Assembly (NCBI GenBank): GCA_049487715.1
Contig: CP150568.1
Coordinates: 62,001 to 126,000 of the forward strand
DNA length: 64,000 bases
Source: Pycnococcus provasolii
Taxonomy: Eukaryota > Chlorophyta > Pseudoscourfieldiophyceae > Pseudoscourfieldiales
Reading direction: 5' to 3'
Shown here: one piece after another, positions 1-10,100 of the stretch
Numbering within the stretch: position 1 is the stretch's first letter
How the letters are laid out: the number at the start of each line of letters is the position of its first letter
Notes under the pieces: model-generated
Databases searched by the model: none
The model's input: the letters and a program-made list of their open reading frames with translations, nothing else
What the model was told of the DNA's origin: nothing
Made by a program: the position numbers and the translations under genes

Positions 1-3000
1 GTGGCTCCGTTTTCTGCGTCGCGCAGCATCAGACTGAGACGATCTGGTGCCGACAGCATCTCGTCGAGTATCTTTGATATCAGCGGCATCATCACCGACT
101 CCGTCGCCAATGCCGTGGATGCAGCGTTGTACGAAAGAACGGCATCCGTTAGAATGCGAATGGCGAGCATTCCATTCGTGCAGACATTCACGCCGTCGTT
201 CATGCCACTGCCGCTGTCCGTATCCATATCAGAGGCAACGCCTTGAGATTTAGTCATGTCAAGGCTTCGTTCGAACGCCTCGGGACGAAGAAAGTTCTGC
301 ACATCTAGCTGCGTCACCCTCTTTGCCATGCCAATGAGCAGGTCAGTGAAGCTTGCGCTGCACTGTGCGATGTCGGTCGCCGATGACGCAGTCTCAGGAT
401 GCTTCATCTTCACCACAATTCGTCCACCCAAATCCATCGGCTCATACTCCTCCAGGAACGCCTCTTCGAATAGCGCACGATTGCGCGACGCCACCGCGCT
501 CATGTCACTCATAAAGTTCCTAAGATTCACGCGCGACGAGCTCAGCATCGATGCGCCGCCAGCTTGGTACGACGGATGCGAGGAAACAGATCGCTCAAAC
601 GAAGCGTACATTTCCCTCTTCATCAGACGCTTAAGCATTTCCTGATCTTCCAGAGCGTGACGAAAGCACGTGAGGACAAGCGCATCAAATCCACGTGAGC
701 GGCACGTCGCCGGGAGGTTCAGAAGTGCGTCCGCGCTCTTGTTCCACAAGCTCATCGCAAAGGCGTGCGATTTGCTCGTGATGCGAGAGGCAAGGAATAG
801 TGCAGACTTTGTGATCACACTCGTGTAGCTCGACATGTTCGACGTTCCTGCGCTAGAAAATACGAGAGGCAAGAACACTGGCAGGCTTGTCAGGTCTTCA
901 TGGGCGCGAAGCCACTCGAACACATGAGCAAGCGCATCGACGATGCGGTTTACCTGTTCTGGTGTGAAGAATGATACGTTGTTCTCCAATATGTCGGCCT
1001 CGGTCGGTTCAGCTGAAGTGCTGCTGATCATCGTGCTGAGCAACAGCGTCAGAGCGGAGATGCTACGCGTGAGCATCGTAATACCCGTAAGATCCTCGCA
1101 CGGCGATGGTAGTGTAGTCAGGAACGACTCGCGTGAGCGCTGCGATGCCTCGACAAGCCGCTTCTTGTTTGCAAACTTTTCAAGGCACGTCGTCGCAACC
1201 TCGCACATTCCGTGCTCGGCAAGGCTTTTGTGCGATGACGGACTTGAGCTGCAGAGAAGAGCGCTGACGTGGAAGAGCGAACATGCTGGCTTGAAGCTGC
1301 ACGGCAATCGTTCGCAGTCTGCGTTGACCGTCTTGAGTCGAGCAACAAGTTCTATGGCAATGGCATCGCGGTTGCGCTGTTGATTTGCCTTTCGAGTCGC
1401 CTCGCCTCTTGCCGAACTGGCCGGCAGCTCAGACTCGGGCACGCCGATCGGCGCGCTTGACGTTGCAAGCTTCTCGACGAGCGTGTGGACTGCGTGCACA
1501 GCATCATCCACGCGTTCTGCAACGCGAAGCGCCGAATCAAGTAGCTCGCGCACGGGTGGCAGCTCTTCCTGCGGCCACAAGTACTCATCCAACCATTTGG
1601 TCATTCGGTTCGCGCGCTCCGTCGCCGGGTCAACTTCCGCAGCGCCGCCGGCGTCAGGTGCCGGCGACCCAGGTGACATGTACGCTCGATCGCGTCCATC
1701 TGCCATCATGCCATCGGGGCGGAGATTAGCGCGACCATTACCTGCGCCGTCACCAACGGATAGGAAGGCACTGCCGCTCGCACCAGCGGCAGCAGCACCA
1801 CCAGCACTTGCTCCACCAGCATTACCGCCCGACGCCCCTGCGCCGCCGCCACTGCCCGGGCGCTGCTCAGGCTCAGGGTGCGAGAGGAGCCATTCCATCG
1901 CCATCGGGAGCAACATCTGTCGACTGTTGGAATGCACGTTGCGCAACGCCTGCTCGGCGCGGTGCCGCGGGAATCCCATGTCAACAATTTGCTGGATATC
2001 CGCAGGGTCAGGTGACCGCTCCGCACGCAGTGGCTCACCTGATGGCCCCCACCCTCCTCCGCCGCCGCTGGAGCTTCCAAGATCGCGCCCAAGGTCGACA
2101 TCCTCCACGACATGCGCCAGCACCAGCGCCAGCGAGCGCACGATGGTTGTGTGCTTCATCCCCTCCGCGCTCTGCGCCACCTGATTCCACAGCGGCAGCA
2201 CCGCTCGAAGCACGTGGCGTTGAAGCCTGCGCACAAACTCCTCTGCATTTCTGCGTTTTTCTTCCGAAGTCAGCGTTTCTGGCGGCGTGACGGAAAATTC
2301 GGTTGTTTGGCGAGCCATCATGACCATGCTAAGTAGCGATGCGGAGCTCTGATGCGTGAAGAGCTTGCTCGAGTTGGTGATGCTCTCAAAGAGCACGGTG
2401 ATCGCGTTCAAGGTGCGCTCCGCGTGGACGGCAATCTGCGATGGCTGTGCGTCCGCCTCCAAGGCGTCCGTCTTTTGCTTCTTCTTGCTCTGCGGTCGAG
2501 TCTGTTGGGAAACATCTCCAGCTGTGGCTGTTGCGCGAGCAAGGTCCGCGGAGATGAGCGAATACAGGTGCACGAGGTCAGACACGCCGTTGCTGCTAAC
2601 GAGCTGCGCCAGAAGCACAATTGACACCTTGCCACCGCGATCGATGATCATGGCGTGCAGCAGCTCCGCAAGACGCTTATGGTATGCCAGAAATAGAGGG
2701 TCGGATGAGCCGCACGATGGCAATGGGAGGGATGTTAATCTGAGGTCTATGGATGTTGATCTGATCTCCTTGCCGTTCGCGGTGGACAGCGGGCCCTCAG
2801 CTGCCGCCATCGAAGGCGCCCCTGACCCTGTGCCTATCGCTTCCTGTGCACTGAGCTTGGACGTCACTGCTGCACTATGGCTTGTTGCCTCCTGGCTATC
2901 ATGTGAGCTGTCACGTCTCCCAGGATATCGAAGGCAGCTGACAAGTGCATTTGCAATCACATTCGTCACGCGCACAGCAGAAAGGACAGTGGTCATGTTC

Positions 3001-6000
3001 TCACCATCTCGTCGCCGCCCAGGATTGTGGTGGCGAACCATCATCGAGAAGAGTGAGCGAACACTTGACGCAAACGCAGTCATTGTATCAATGAGCTGCT
3101 CTATAACAGGCTTGGGTAGCACGCGTTTCGTCGCGTCATCACTCGAGCGGCCTCGCCGCCGCTGCGAGCCACCGCCACCTCCTGGACGATCTCCGAGGCT
3201 TAGGCCAAGGTCGGCAAGCATGTCGTCGATGCGATCAAAGTGGACATCTGCACCAACCACCGCTGCAGGCGCTGCTGAAGCGCCGGCGCCGCCAACTGCA
3301 CTGTGGCCATTGTTGCCGTTGACAATATTATTGTCAGTACCGTCGTCGTCCATGGCAGCAGCATCGGCAGCGTTCTCTTCAGGTGCCGTCGACTTCTGAA
3401 CTGGTGGCGAATTCTGTGGCTGAGGTCGAAGGCTACTTCTTCCCTCTTTCACCGACTCCTCGAGAACGCTAATATGCCACATGACAAAGCCGAGTAGCTC
3501 TCCAAGGTCGCTAATGAGCAGCGAGTTTGTAGGCGCGGAGAGCTCCTGCAACGTTGACGGCAAGTTGCGACCCATCGTGCCAGCAATCGACACGAGCATC
3601 TGCGCGGACGAGAATGCGGAAACGTAAGGCTGAAGGCCCTCGTCGTCCATCGTGCTTGGCAGACTCGATCGCGCGGTTGGCTTAGGCTCACGCACAAGAG
3701 CCACAGTTTTGCGGATTTGATCAGTCAGCTCTCGATGCACCGCCTTGGCAAAACCCGTAGAGCCACCTGGCGCAATTGCTCGCAGGGCGGCGTGCACGTG
3801 GTTCGACGCAGGGAACGATGCAAAGTTTGAAGGAAGCTTGGGCAGCGTCATCAGATGAAGGAGAAGTTCTGTGCCCCCATTCTGCGAAAATGCGCGTGCC
3901 GTTTCAGAGCCCGCAAGTGCCGTCTCAGCAACCTTAGCGACATTGGTGATGAAGTCTGTAAGTTGCGCGGCAGACTCATCCTCCCCACGCGATGTCGATA
4001 CGTCCATTCGTCGCTGCTGATCCTGCGGCGCTGTTCCTTCATTCTCCGCTGCCGTCGTGTTGTTATGCTGCGCATCAACGTCCATCCAAAAAGCTTCAGC
4101 GTCGAGATCTGATAGTGCGAGTGTTCTAATCGGATCACCGCCTCCCCCTCCGCCGATGCCGCCACCGCCACGGTGCGTTCGAGACGACATGCCGTCACGG
4201 CGACTGGGCGCGCTTCCGAGAGCGGGAGAGCGGCCTCCCAGCTGGCAGAGACGGTCGAGGATGCGAACGAACACGGCAATCGTGGTTGAACGAAGGCTTG
4301 GATGCTGACGAACGAGCTCATCGAGGCCACTTCCAAGCATTGGTAGAGTGTCTTGATAGTGCAGAACCTTGGTGAAGGCTGGGTTTAGTAGAAGCGATGC
4401 AAGTGCCGCAATCGCGCCCGACTCTTTCACCTTGGCCAGTCCTTCATGCTGCAGGCACAGCGCACAGAGTGTTGACGGAACACACTGCACCGCGTCGGAT
4501 GATATGGGCATCGTCGTGTTCCTCACGGTGGCGAGAAACTTGTCGGTGAGCCCGTGACGGCTGAGTGTGGCGTATGCGTTCGGATCGTGGTGAACCATAT
4601 CACTCACAATGCTGCTCGCGAGGCTGTACACGCCACCCCCGAACATCGTCGGATGTTCGAAAATCTTGCGAAGCGTTACGACGAGCCGCTCCTCGTCCGC
4701 ACCTAGGTTTGAGTACCCGGCGAGAGAGATGCAGCGAAGCAGGGTCTTCATGAGGTGCTTGCGGAGGTGCGACACCGACGACCGCCTCGCCTCGGAGACA
4801 GCCTCGGAGATACCAAGCTCCACCTCGTGTGACAGCCGCGCGATGAGAAAACGCACGCCGCCAATCTCCTCGAAAAGTCTCGAGTCTCCTCCCATGCCCA
4901 CGAGCGTTTCGACGAGGTAGAGAACCGTGCTAACAATCTGCAGGTGCCGCTTGTCCTTGTGAAGGATAAGCGGCCGTAGAATGGGCAGCATTCCGTGCTC
5001 GTTTAGCGCGGTGAGACCCTGTGACGTGTGCGCAAGGTTCGTGAGGAGGTGAAGGAGAGCCTCGGTGTATGCCACAGTTGATGCCGTTGCCATCGCGATC
5101 GTCTCGCCGCCGCCAGCTGTACCACTCGTCGATGGCGCCGTGTCCTCCGACTCCGACTCCGACGCCGACGCTGCCTTCCCACGCTGCTCGGTGGAGGTGG
5201 ACGAATCCATCCGACGCAGGCTGGCAACGCACGTCTGCGCACGTGCGGTGAGCATGCCATGCTGACCGCTCGATGTGAGCACGTTGAGAAGCTTGCGCTG
5301 CCGGTTGGGGCATGTGCAGCAGGCCGCGAGGCTCCTCAGCGCGAGCGTCGCGATGTCGTCTGGCACGTCGTGGCTGTTTGCCTGCACGAGAGCTATGAGT
5401 TCGGGCATAAGTTCCGATATGGACGCTATCGTGGCTGCGAGATTATCCCACCCAGCCGCGCCGTGTGACGACGATGCATCGGGGAAGGCTCCGCTCTGCA
5501 GAAGCGCGGTGAGCGCCAAAAGCCTCTCTCGAACGCTGTCACGTCGTGCATCTTGAATTCCACCCGCGAATCGCATCGCGTTACGAATGCGCGCATTCAG
5601 CGCGTGGCGCATAGCGGGGGGCACCTTGTACACCCTCATGATCGCTGTCGCAACATCCTCGCCGGCGACGACGTTGCTCTCCGCCCACGACGCGAGGTTT
5701 TCAATGGCAATCGATCGTGTGCTGGCGTCGCACGTGAAATCCATGCGTAGCGCCGCCGCGAGCTTGCATGACGGCGGCGCGGCACCTTGGCACGTCTTCT
5801 CGGCGCACGCAGAGAGCAGCGTGACGCCTTCCTCCGCTCCTGCCCACCCTCGTGCGAGCACCGCGAGGTGCTCGACGAGCGCCGGCTCGCCGTCCAAGCC
5901 ACGTGGCGCGCGGTGCGACCACGGCTGAGTTCGCGTGTACGCGACAAGCACGCGCAGCGTCGCGCGAACGATGTCGCCGTCGGAGCTTTTGAGGATGTGC

Positions 6001-6476
6001 TTGATATGTTCGATGGAATTGTACAGGTGCTGTGCTGAGCTGTGCATGAGGCAGAGGTGCGTGACACGCAGCACTTCCAGCAGCGACGCTTTGGTTGGCA
6101 CCGTCTGCGCTGACGAGGACGAGGATGCGTGCGGCGGCGGCGGCGGCGATGATGTTGTTGTTGTCGCTGCGTGCGTTGTCGACGACGACGACGACGGCGA
6201 CTCTTCGGCAAGCTCCGGGTGCGCTCTGACGTACGCGTGTAGGAAAGCGTCGAAGTGGTCTAGCATGTCCCCCCAGTGGCTGAGTTCGTATCCCTTGGCC
6301 GACTCTGGCCATGTCTGATCGTTGCAATGTGGCAGTACGTCCGCTAATAGAGCGAACGGCGTCGCGACGACGGGTTCCATGACGTTGGCAATGGCACGCA
6401 CGGCAGCTGCCGACGATGCCGATGCTGCTGATGCGTCGCCGCCTCGCGCGCCTCCGTGCGTCTTCATGCGTCCCAT
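1..6476 (-). CDS. UPL1: HECT-type E3 ubiquitin ligase, UPL1/UPL2 (HUWE1) family, N-terminal part, cut by left window edge
   Basis: One reading frame runs from an ATG at 6476 towards position 1 with no stop at any point I checked, giving about 2,158 codons. It is rich in alpha-helical, armadillo-like sequence, as in the DUF908/DUF913 N-terminal regions of HUWE1, yeast Tom1 and plant UPL1/UPL2. A UBA domain is visible at about residues 1492-1532, with the MGF loop at 1500-1502 (near position 1977), followed by a low-complexity Gly/Ala/Ser linker. These giant ligases transfer ubiquitin through a C-terminal HECT domain, which here must lie left of the window. A second in-frame ATG three codons downstream is an alternative start. 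Poly-Ser and poly-Pro stretches near residues 95-120 look like linkers. Family assignment rests on architecture, size and the UBA; whether it is UPL1, UPL2 or a single ancestral form cannot be told. Confidence 0.88.
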   Translation of the reverse strand, partial: MGRMKTHGGARGGDASAASASSAAAVRAIANVMEPVVATPFALLADVLPHCNDQTWPESAKGYELSHWGDMLDHFDAFLHAYVRAHPELAEESPSSSSSTTHAATTTTSSPPPPPHASSSSSAQTVPTKASLLEVLRVTHLCLMHSSAQHLYNSIEHIKHILKSSDGDIVRATLRVLVAYTRTQPWSHRAPRGLDGEPALVEHLAVLARGWAGAEEGVTLLSACAEKTCQGAAPPSCKLAAALRMDFTCDASTRSIAIENLASWAESNVVAGEDVATAIMRVYKVPPAMRHALNARIRNAMRFAGGIQDARRDSVRERLLALTALLQSGAFPDASSSHGAAGWDNLAATIASISELMPELIALVQANSHDVPDDIATLALRSLAACCTCPNRQRKLLNVLTSSGQHGMLTARAQTCVASLRRMDSSTSTEQRGKAASASESESEDTAPSTSGTAGGGETIAMATASTVAYTEALLHLLTNLAHTSQGLTALNEHGMLPILRPLILHKDKRHLQIVSTVLYLVETLVGMGGDSRLFEEIGGVRFLIARLSHEVELGISEAVSEARRSSVSHLRKHLMKTLLRCISLAGYSNLGADEERLVVTLRKIFEHPTMFGGGVYSLASSIVSDMVHHDPNAYATLSRHGLTDKFLATVRNTTMPISSDAVQCVPSTLCALCLQHEGLAKVKESGAIAALASLLLNPAFTKVLHYQDTLPMLGSGLDELVRQHPSLRSTTIAVFVRILDRLCQLGGRSPALGSAPSRRDGMSSRTHRGGGGIGGGGGGDPIRTLALSDLDAEAFWMDVDAQHNNTTAAENEGTAPQDQQRRMDVSTSRGEDESAAQLTDFITNVAKVAETALAGSETARAFSQNGGTELLLHLMTLPKLPSNFASFPASNHVHAALRAIAPGGSTGFAKAVHRELTDQIRKTVALVREPKPTARSSLPSTMDDEGLQPYVSAFSSAQMLVSIAGTMGRNLPSTLQELSAPTNSLLISDLGELLGFVMWHISVLEESVKEGRSSLRPQPQNSPPVQKSTAPEENAADAAAMDDDGTDNNIVNGNNGHSAVGGAGASAAPAAVVGADVHFDRIDDMLADLGLSLGDRPGGGGGSQRRRGRSSDDATKRVLPKPVIEQLIDTMTAFASSVRSLFSMMVRHHNPGRRRDGENMTTVLSAVRVTNVIANALVSCLRYPGRRDSSHDSQEATSHSAAVTSKLSAQEAIGTGSGAPSMAAAEGPLSTANGKEIRSTSIDLRLTSLPLPSCGSSDPLFLAYHKRLAELLHAMIIDRGGKVSIVLLAQLVSSNGVSDLVHLYSLISADLARATATAGDVSQQTRPQSKKKQKTDALEADAQPSQIAVHAERTLNAITVLFESITNSSKLFTHQSSASLLSMVMMARQTTEFSVTPPETLTSEEKRRNAEEFVRRLQRHVLRAVLPLWNQVAQSAEGMKHTTIVRSLALVLAHVVEDVDLGRDLGSSSGGGGGWGPSGEPLRAERSPDPADIQQIVDMGFPRHRAEQALRNVHSNSRQMLLPMAMEWLLSHPEPEQRPGSGGGAGASGGNAGGASAGGAAAAGASGSAFLSVGDGAGNGRANLRPDGMMADGRDRAYMSPGSPAPDAGGAAEVDPATERANRMTKWLDEYLWPQEELPPVRELLDSALRVAERVDDAVHAVHTLVEKLATSSAPIGVPESELPASSARGEATRKANQQRNRDAIAIELVARLKTVNADCERLPCSFKPACSLFHVSALLCSSSPSSHKSLAEHGMCEVATTCLEKFANKKRLVEASQRSRESFLTTLPSPCEDLTGITMLTRSISALTLLLSTMISSTSAEPTEADILENNVSFFTPEQVNRIVDALAHVFEWLRAHEDLTSLPVFLPLVFSSAGTSNMSSYTSVITKSALFLASRITSKSHAFAMSLWNKSADALLNLPATCRSRGFDALVLTCFRHALEDQEMLKRLMKREMYASFERSVSSHPSYQAGGASMLSSSRVNLRNFMSDMSAVASRNRALFEEAFLEEYEPMDLGGRIVVKMKHPETASSATDIAQCSASFTDLLIGMAKRVTQLDVQNFLRPEAFERSLDMTKSQGVASDMDTDSGSGMNDGVNVCTNGMLAIRILTDAVLSYNAASTALATESVMMPLISKILDEMLSAPDRLSLMLRDAENGA

Positions 6477-7193
6477 GGTGAAATTCGACGACGGATGTGC
6501 TTGCTGATTGTCAAAGGTGACTTCCAGAAGTGATGCTGCTCACTCACTTATGCTGCAGCACGAATAATGATGAAAAATAAGCACAGTCTGCAGTAACCAC
6601 ACACACACTCACACTGAGATAAAGTTGATCGTACACACTACGAGTAAGGAATGACAAAGCAGCTACTTCTATAGGTATAGGTATGAGCACAAAGCAGGCA
6701 CACGTTTGCGGAGAGGGAGTGAACCCAAAAATGAATGAAGACGAAAAGTTAAAGAACGTCGGCGGGCGCGTACCCTAAAACAGGGAAACAGAAGAAAAGA
6801 GGGGAAAGCAGGCTGAAACTTCGCGGAGCAGACCCCTCCCTCCCCAAAGCCCTCCCTTTGGCCTTGGAAACAAAAAGAGGAGGAAAAACCCCTCCTATCA
6901 TCCAACGACGGATCCCCACCTCTGCTGTTTTCCTCCTGCATCCTTAAGGGCTCTTGCTCTGGCAGTCTGGATCGGGCCCTCGGGGGAACACCTGCTCTGA
7001 CAACCTGCGGGGGGGATCCCGCCCCCCTACCCTTTTAGGTGGCGTAGGTGGGGTCATAGATAGGGGAAGGGGATCCACACGTTGCATGGGTCCCGAGTGA
7101 GTGTTCCCTCCCCTGGGGCTGCTCCAGGTCAAGTTCCTCCCCTCCCCTGCCTCGTTAGGGTTAGGGTTACGTCTGCCTGTTACACTTTTCGCC
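6477..7193. other. Divergent intergenic region between UPL1-like and P5A-ATPase genes
   Basis: This stretch separates two divergently transcribed genes and should hold both promoters. The half next to UPL1 is AT-richer, with CA-rich simple sequence and a GGTATA triplet run near 6672-6685. The half next to the ATPase is C/G-rich and contains a TTAGGG array. No supported gene is seen. Confidence 0.6.
7154..7169. repeat. Interstitial TTAGGG tract upstream of P5A-ATPase
   Basis: Two and a half TTAGGG units end 24 bp before the ATG at 7194. It is one of eleven such tracts in the window. Confidence 0.9.
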
Positions 7194-10100
7194 ATGCCGC
7201 CGCCGCCCAATGGTGGAGGTGGAGGCGTGATGGACGTCGCGTGCAAGCACATATCCGCCATACGCCTGCACCGCAAGCGCAAGCCGTACGCCTCCCTCGA
7301 CGCCGCGCCGTTCGCTGCAGTGTACGTCGCACTCGTCGCAACCGCACTCGCACAGGCGCACGCTGTCTGGCCCGAAGCATCCACACCTGCTGTCGTCGCA
7401 GCGGCAATCGCTGCAGCCTTCACGGCGCACGTTCTATTGGCACTCCTGTGCGTGTGGATCCCCTCCGTGAAGGCGATCGTGCAGTACGAGTCGGCGCGAG
7501 ACGTCAACAACGCGGATGCCGTGCGCGTAAAACCCGCGGCGTTTCACGGACGCGAAACGATCGTGCCGTTAAAACGAACGCCCATCTTCCTGGGAGGAAA
7601 CCAGGGCGACAAAATTTACCCAGGAACGGACTTCACGACGGACGGAGATAACCAACTCTCGCACACGTTCGAATACCGAAAACAGAGATTCTACCTCGAC
7701 ACCACGACACACACATTCCGAAAACTCGAATTCAACTTCCACCAACCACCCAACAAACTAGTCGCCGCGCACGGACGAGGGTACGGAACCGACGCCAAGG
7801 CTAACGCCGCCAAGTCCGTGTGGGGAGCGAACGTCTTCGACGTTCCAAGACCTGAATTTCGACAACTCCTGATGAACCAGATGATGCAGCCATTCTTCGT
7901 CTTTCAGGTATTCTGCGTCGCGCTGTGGCTGCTTGACGCGTACTGGTACTACGCGCTCTTCACATTAGTCATGCTCGTCTTCTTCGAGTGCACCGTCGTT
8001 TATCAAAGGCAAAGGACGTCAGACATGCTACGAAGGGACGTCGGAGAAAGCCAAAATAGTCTACCCGTCAGCGTTTACCGCGGAGGGAAGTGGGCCCCCG
8101 TGCCGCGATCCGAGCTGCTGCCCGGCGACGTCATTTCGCTGCGCTCCATCGATGCGCGAGAGCAGGCGGTGCTCGGCGTTCCGGCCGTCGACGTGCCGGC
8201 AGACTGCCTCCTGCTCGGCGGTGTGGCGGTGGCAAGTGAGGCGATGCTGACAGGTGAGAGCACGCCGCAGTGGAAGAGCCCCGTGCACGAACGTGTGTGC
8301 ACGGCCAAAGAGGGCGACGACGAACCACTTCGCCGGTCGCGTGACAAGCGCCACATCCTATTCAAGGGTACGACGCTCGTCAAGCACGAAAGGCCGGGGT
8401 CGTCGTCTTCAGCCGAAGGAGGAGGTGCCAAGGTACCTCGTCCACCCGACGGCGGATGTGTGTGCCTGGTGATGCGCACGGGATTTGGAACGAGCCAGGG
8501 TAAGCTGATGCGGTCGATGCTGTTCAGCCACGAGCGAGTCTCCGCCAACAGCGCGGAGGCGGGACTCTTTATCCTCGTGCTTCTAGGCATCGCGGTCGTC
8601 GCCGCGTCGTACGTGCTCTACGACTGGACGATCGCACCGAATGGCAGATCCCTGTCAAAGGTGATGCTCATGGTGATGATCATTCTCACGAGCGTTGTTC
8701 CGCCAGAGCTGCCAATGGAACTCAGCCTCGCGGTGAACCAAAGCCTCGTGGAGCTCATCAAATCTGGCATCTTCTGCACGGAGCCATTTCGCATCCCGTT
8801 CGCGGGCAAGTGTGACACGTGCTGCTTCGACAAGACGGGAACACTCACGAGCGAAAGCCTCGTGCTGCATGGCGTTGTCGCCACGGATGATTTCGTGAAA
8901 AATCGGCTGGTTGCGAACCTCTCCGACGCGTCCGCTCAGTGCTGCCGCGTGCTGGGCGTCTGCCATGCGCTCACGGACGCGTCGGTCGATCAGGGGGATC
9001 CGCTGGATCTCGCAGGCTTCGCAGCTGTGCGTGCACGCTTCGTGAGTCGCGATAGAGTGCAACCGTGCAATCTGCCCCGGCCAGCCGAGGGCGCGAGCGC
9101 TCCATGTCGCATCCTGCGGCGATTCCACTTCGCCTCCGAGCTGCGACGCATGAGTGTGATTTGCCGTGTCAACAGCCCCGGGGATCGTGGAAGCAATTCT
9201 GGAGTTGGCGGGGACATTCTCTCAGCCCTCGGTGGCGGCAGCGACGAGCGGGATGAACTTTGGGTGCTTGCGAAGGGTGCCCCCGAGACGATCGAGACGC
9301 TTCTGGAGCATGTTCCCGACGGGTACGTTGCGTGTCATCAGGCGTGGGCGAAGAAGGGCGCGCGCGTGATTGCGCTTGCGGCGAGACGCATTGCCGACGC
9401 GGAGGAGGCGGACGATGTACTTCGCGTGCCGCGAGAAAAGGCGGAGACCAACCTGCACCTGGTTGGACTTGCCATATTCGAGTGCCCGCTGAAAACGGAC
9501 AGTGCAGCTTGCCTGGCCCACCTTGCAAATAGCAAGCACCAATTGGTCATGATCACAGGCGATGCGCCGCTGGCGGCGTGTCATGTGGCGAAGCAGTGCG
9601 GAATATTGAGCTCGAGCAAGACACTCCTGCTCGACCTCCTCCCTTCTCAAGGCTCAACGCCTGCTACTGCAGAATCATCTTCGACGGCCATTTGCTGGCA
9701 GGCTCTCGACGATTCGCAGCCTGATAAGGCGACGTCGTTGGCGTATCAAGGTGCAGCGCAGTGCTCGCAACTTGCTCGTGACAATATCGACCTGTGTGTA
9801 TCCGGTGCGGCGATTACCGAGCTGGAGCACCGTGGGGAGGCGAATGATGCGCTCGTGCACATGCGCGTTCTAGCACGCACGAACCCGCGGCAGAAGGCGT
9901 TGATGATCGCTGCACTGCGAGCGCAGGGGCGCACGTGCCTTATGTGCGGCGATGGCACAAATGACGTCGGCGCTCTGCGCGACTCACAGGTGGGCGTGGC
10001 ACTTCTGGGAGGACCGTCTCCTGCGGCAGTGTCGCCGGCGGGTGCATCGAAAGGTGGGAAAAGGGGGCAGCGTCGCATCAAGGGCGCACCCCCTCCTCCC

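Noticed and set aside
1118-2290. Several Arg/Ala-rich short frames on both strands
   Set aside because: Out-of-frame shadows of the UPL1-like coding sequence.
2356-3399. 347-codon + strand frame
   Set aside because: Antisense shadow of the UPL1-like gene. The minus-strand frame has continuous ligase-type helical sequence including the UBA.
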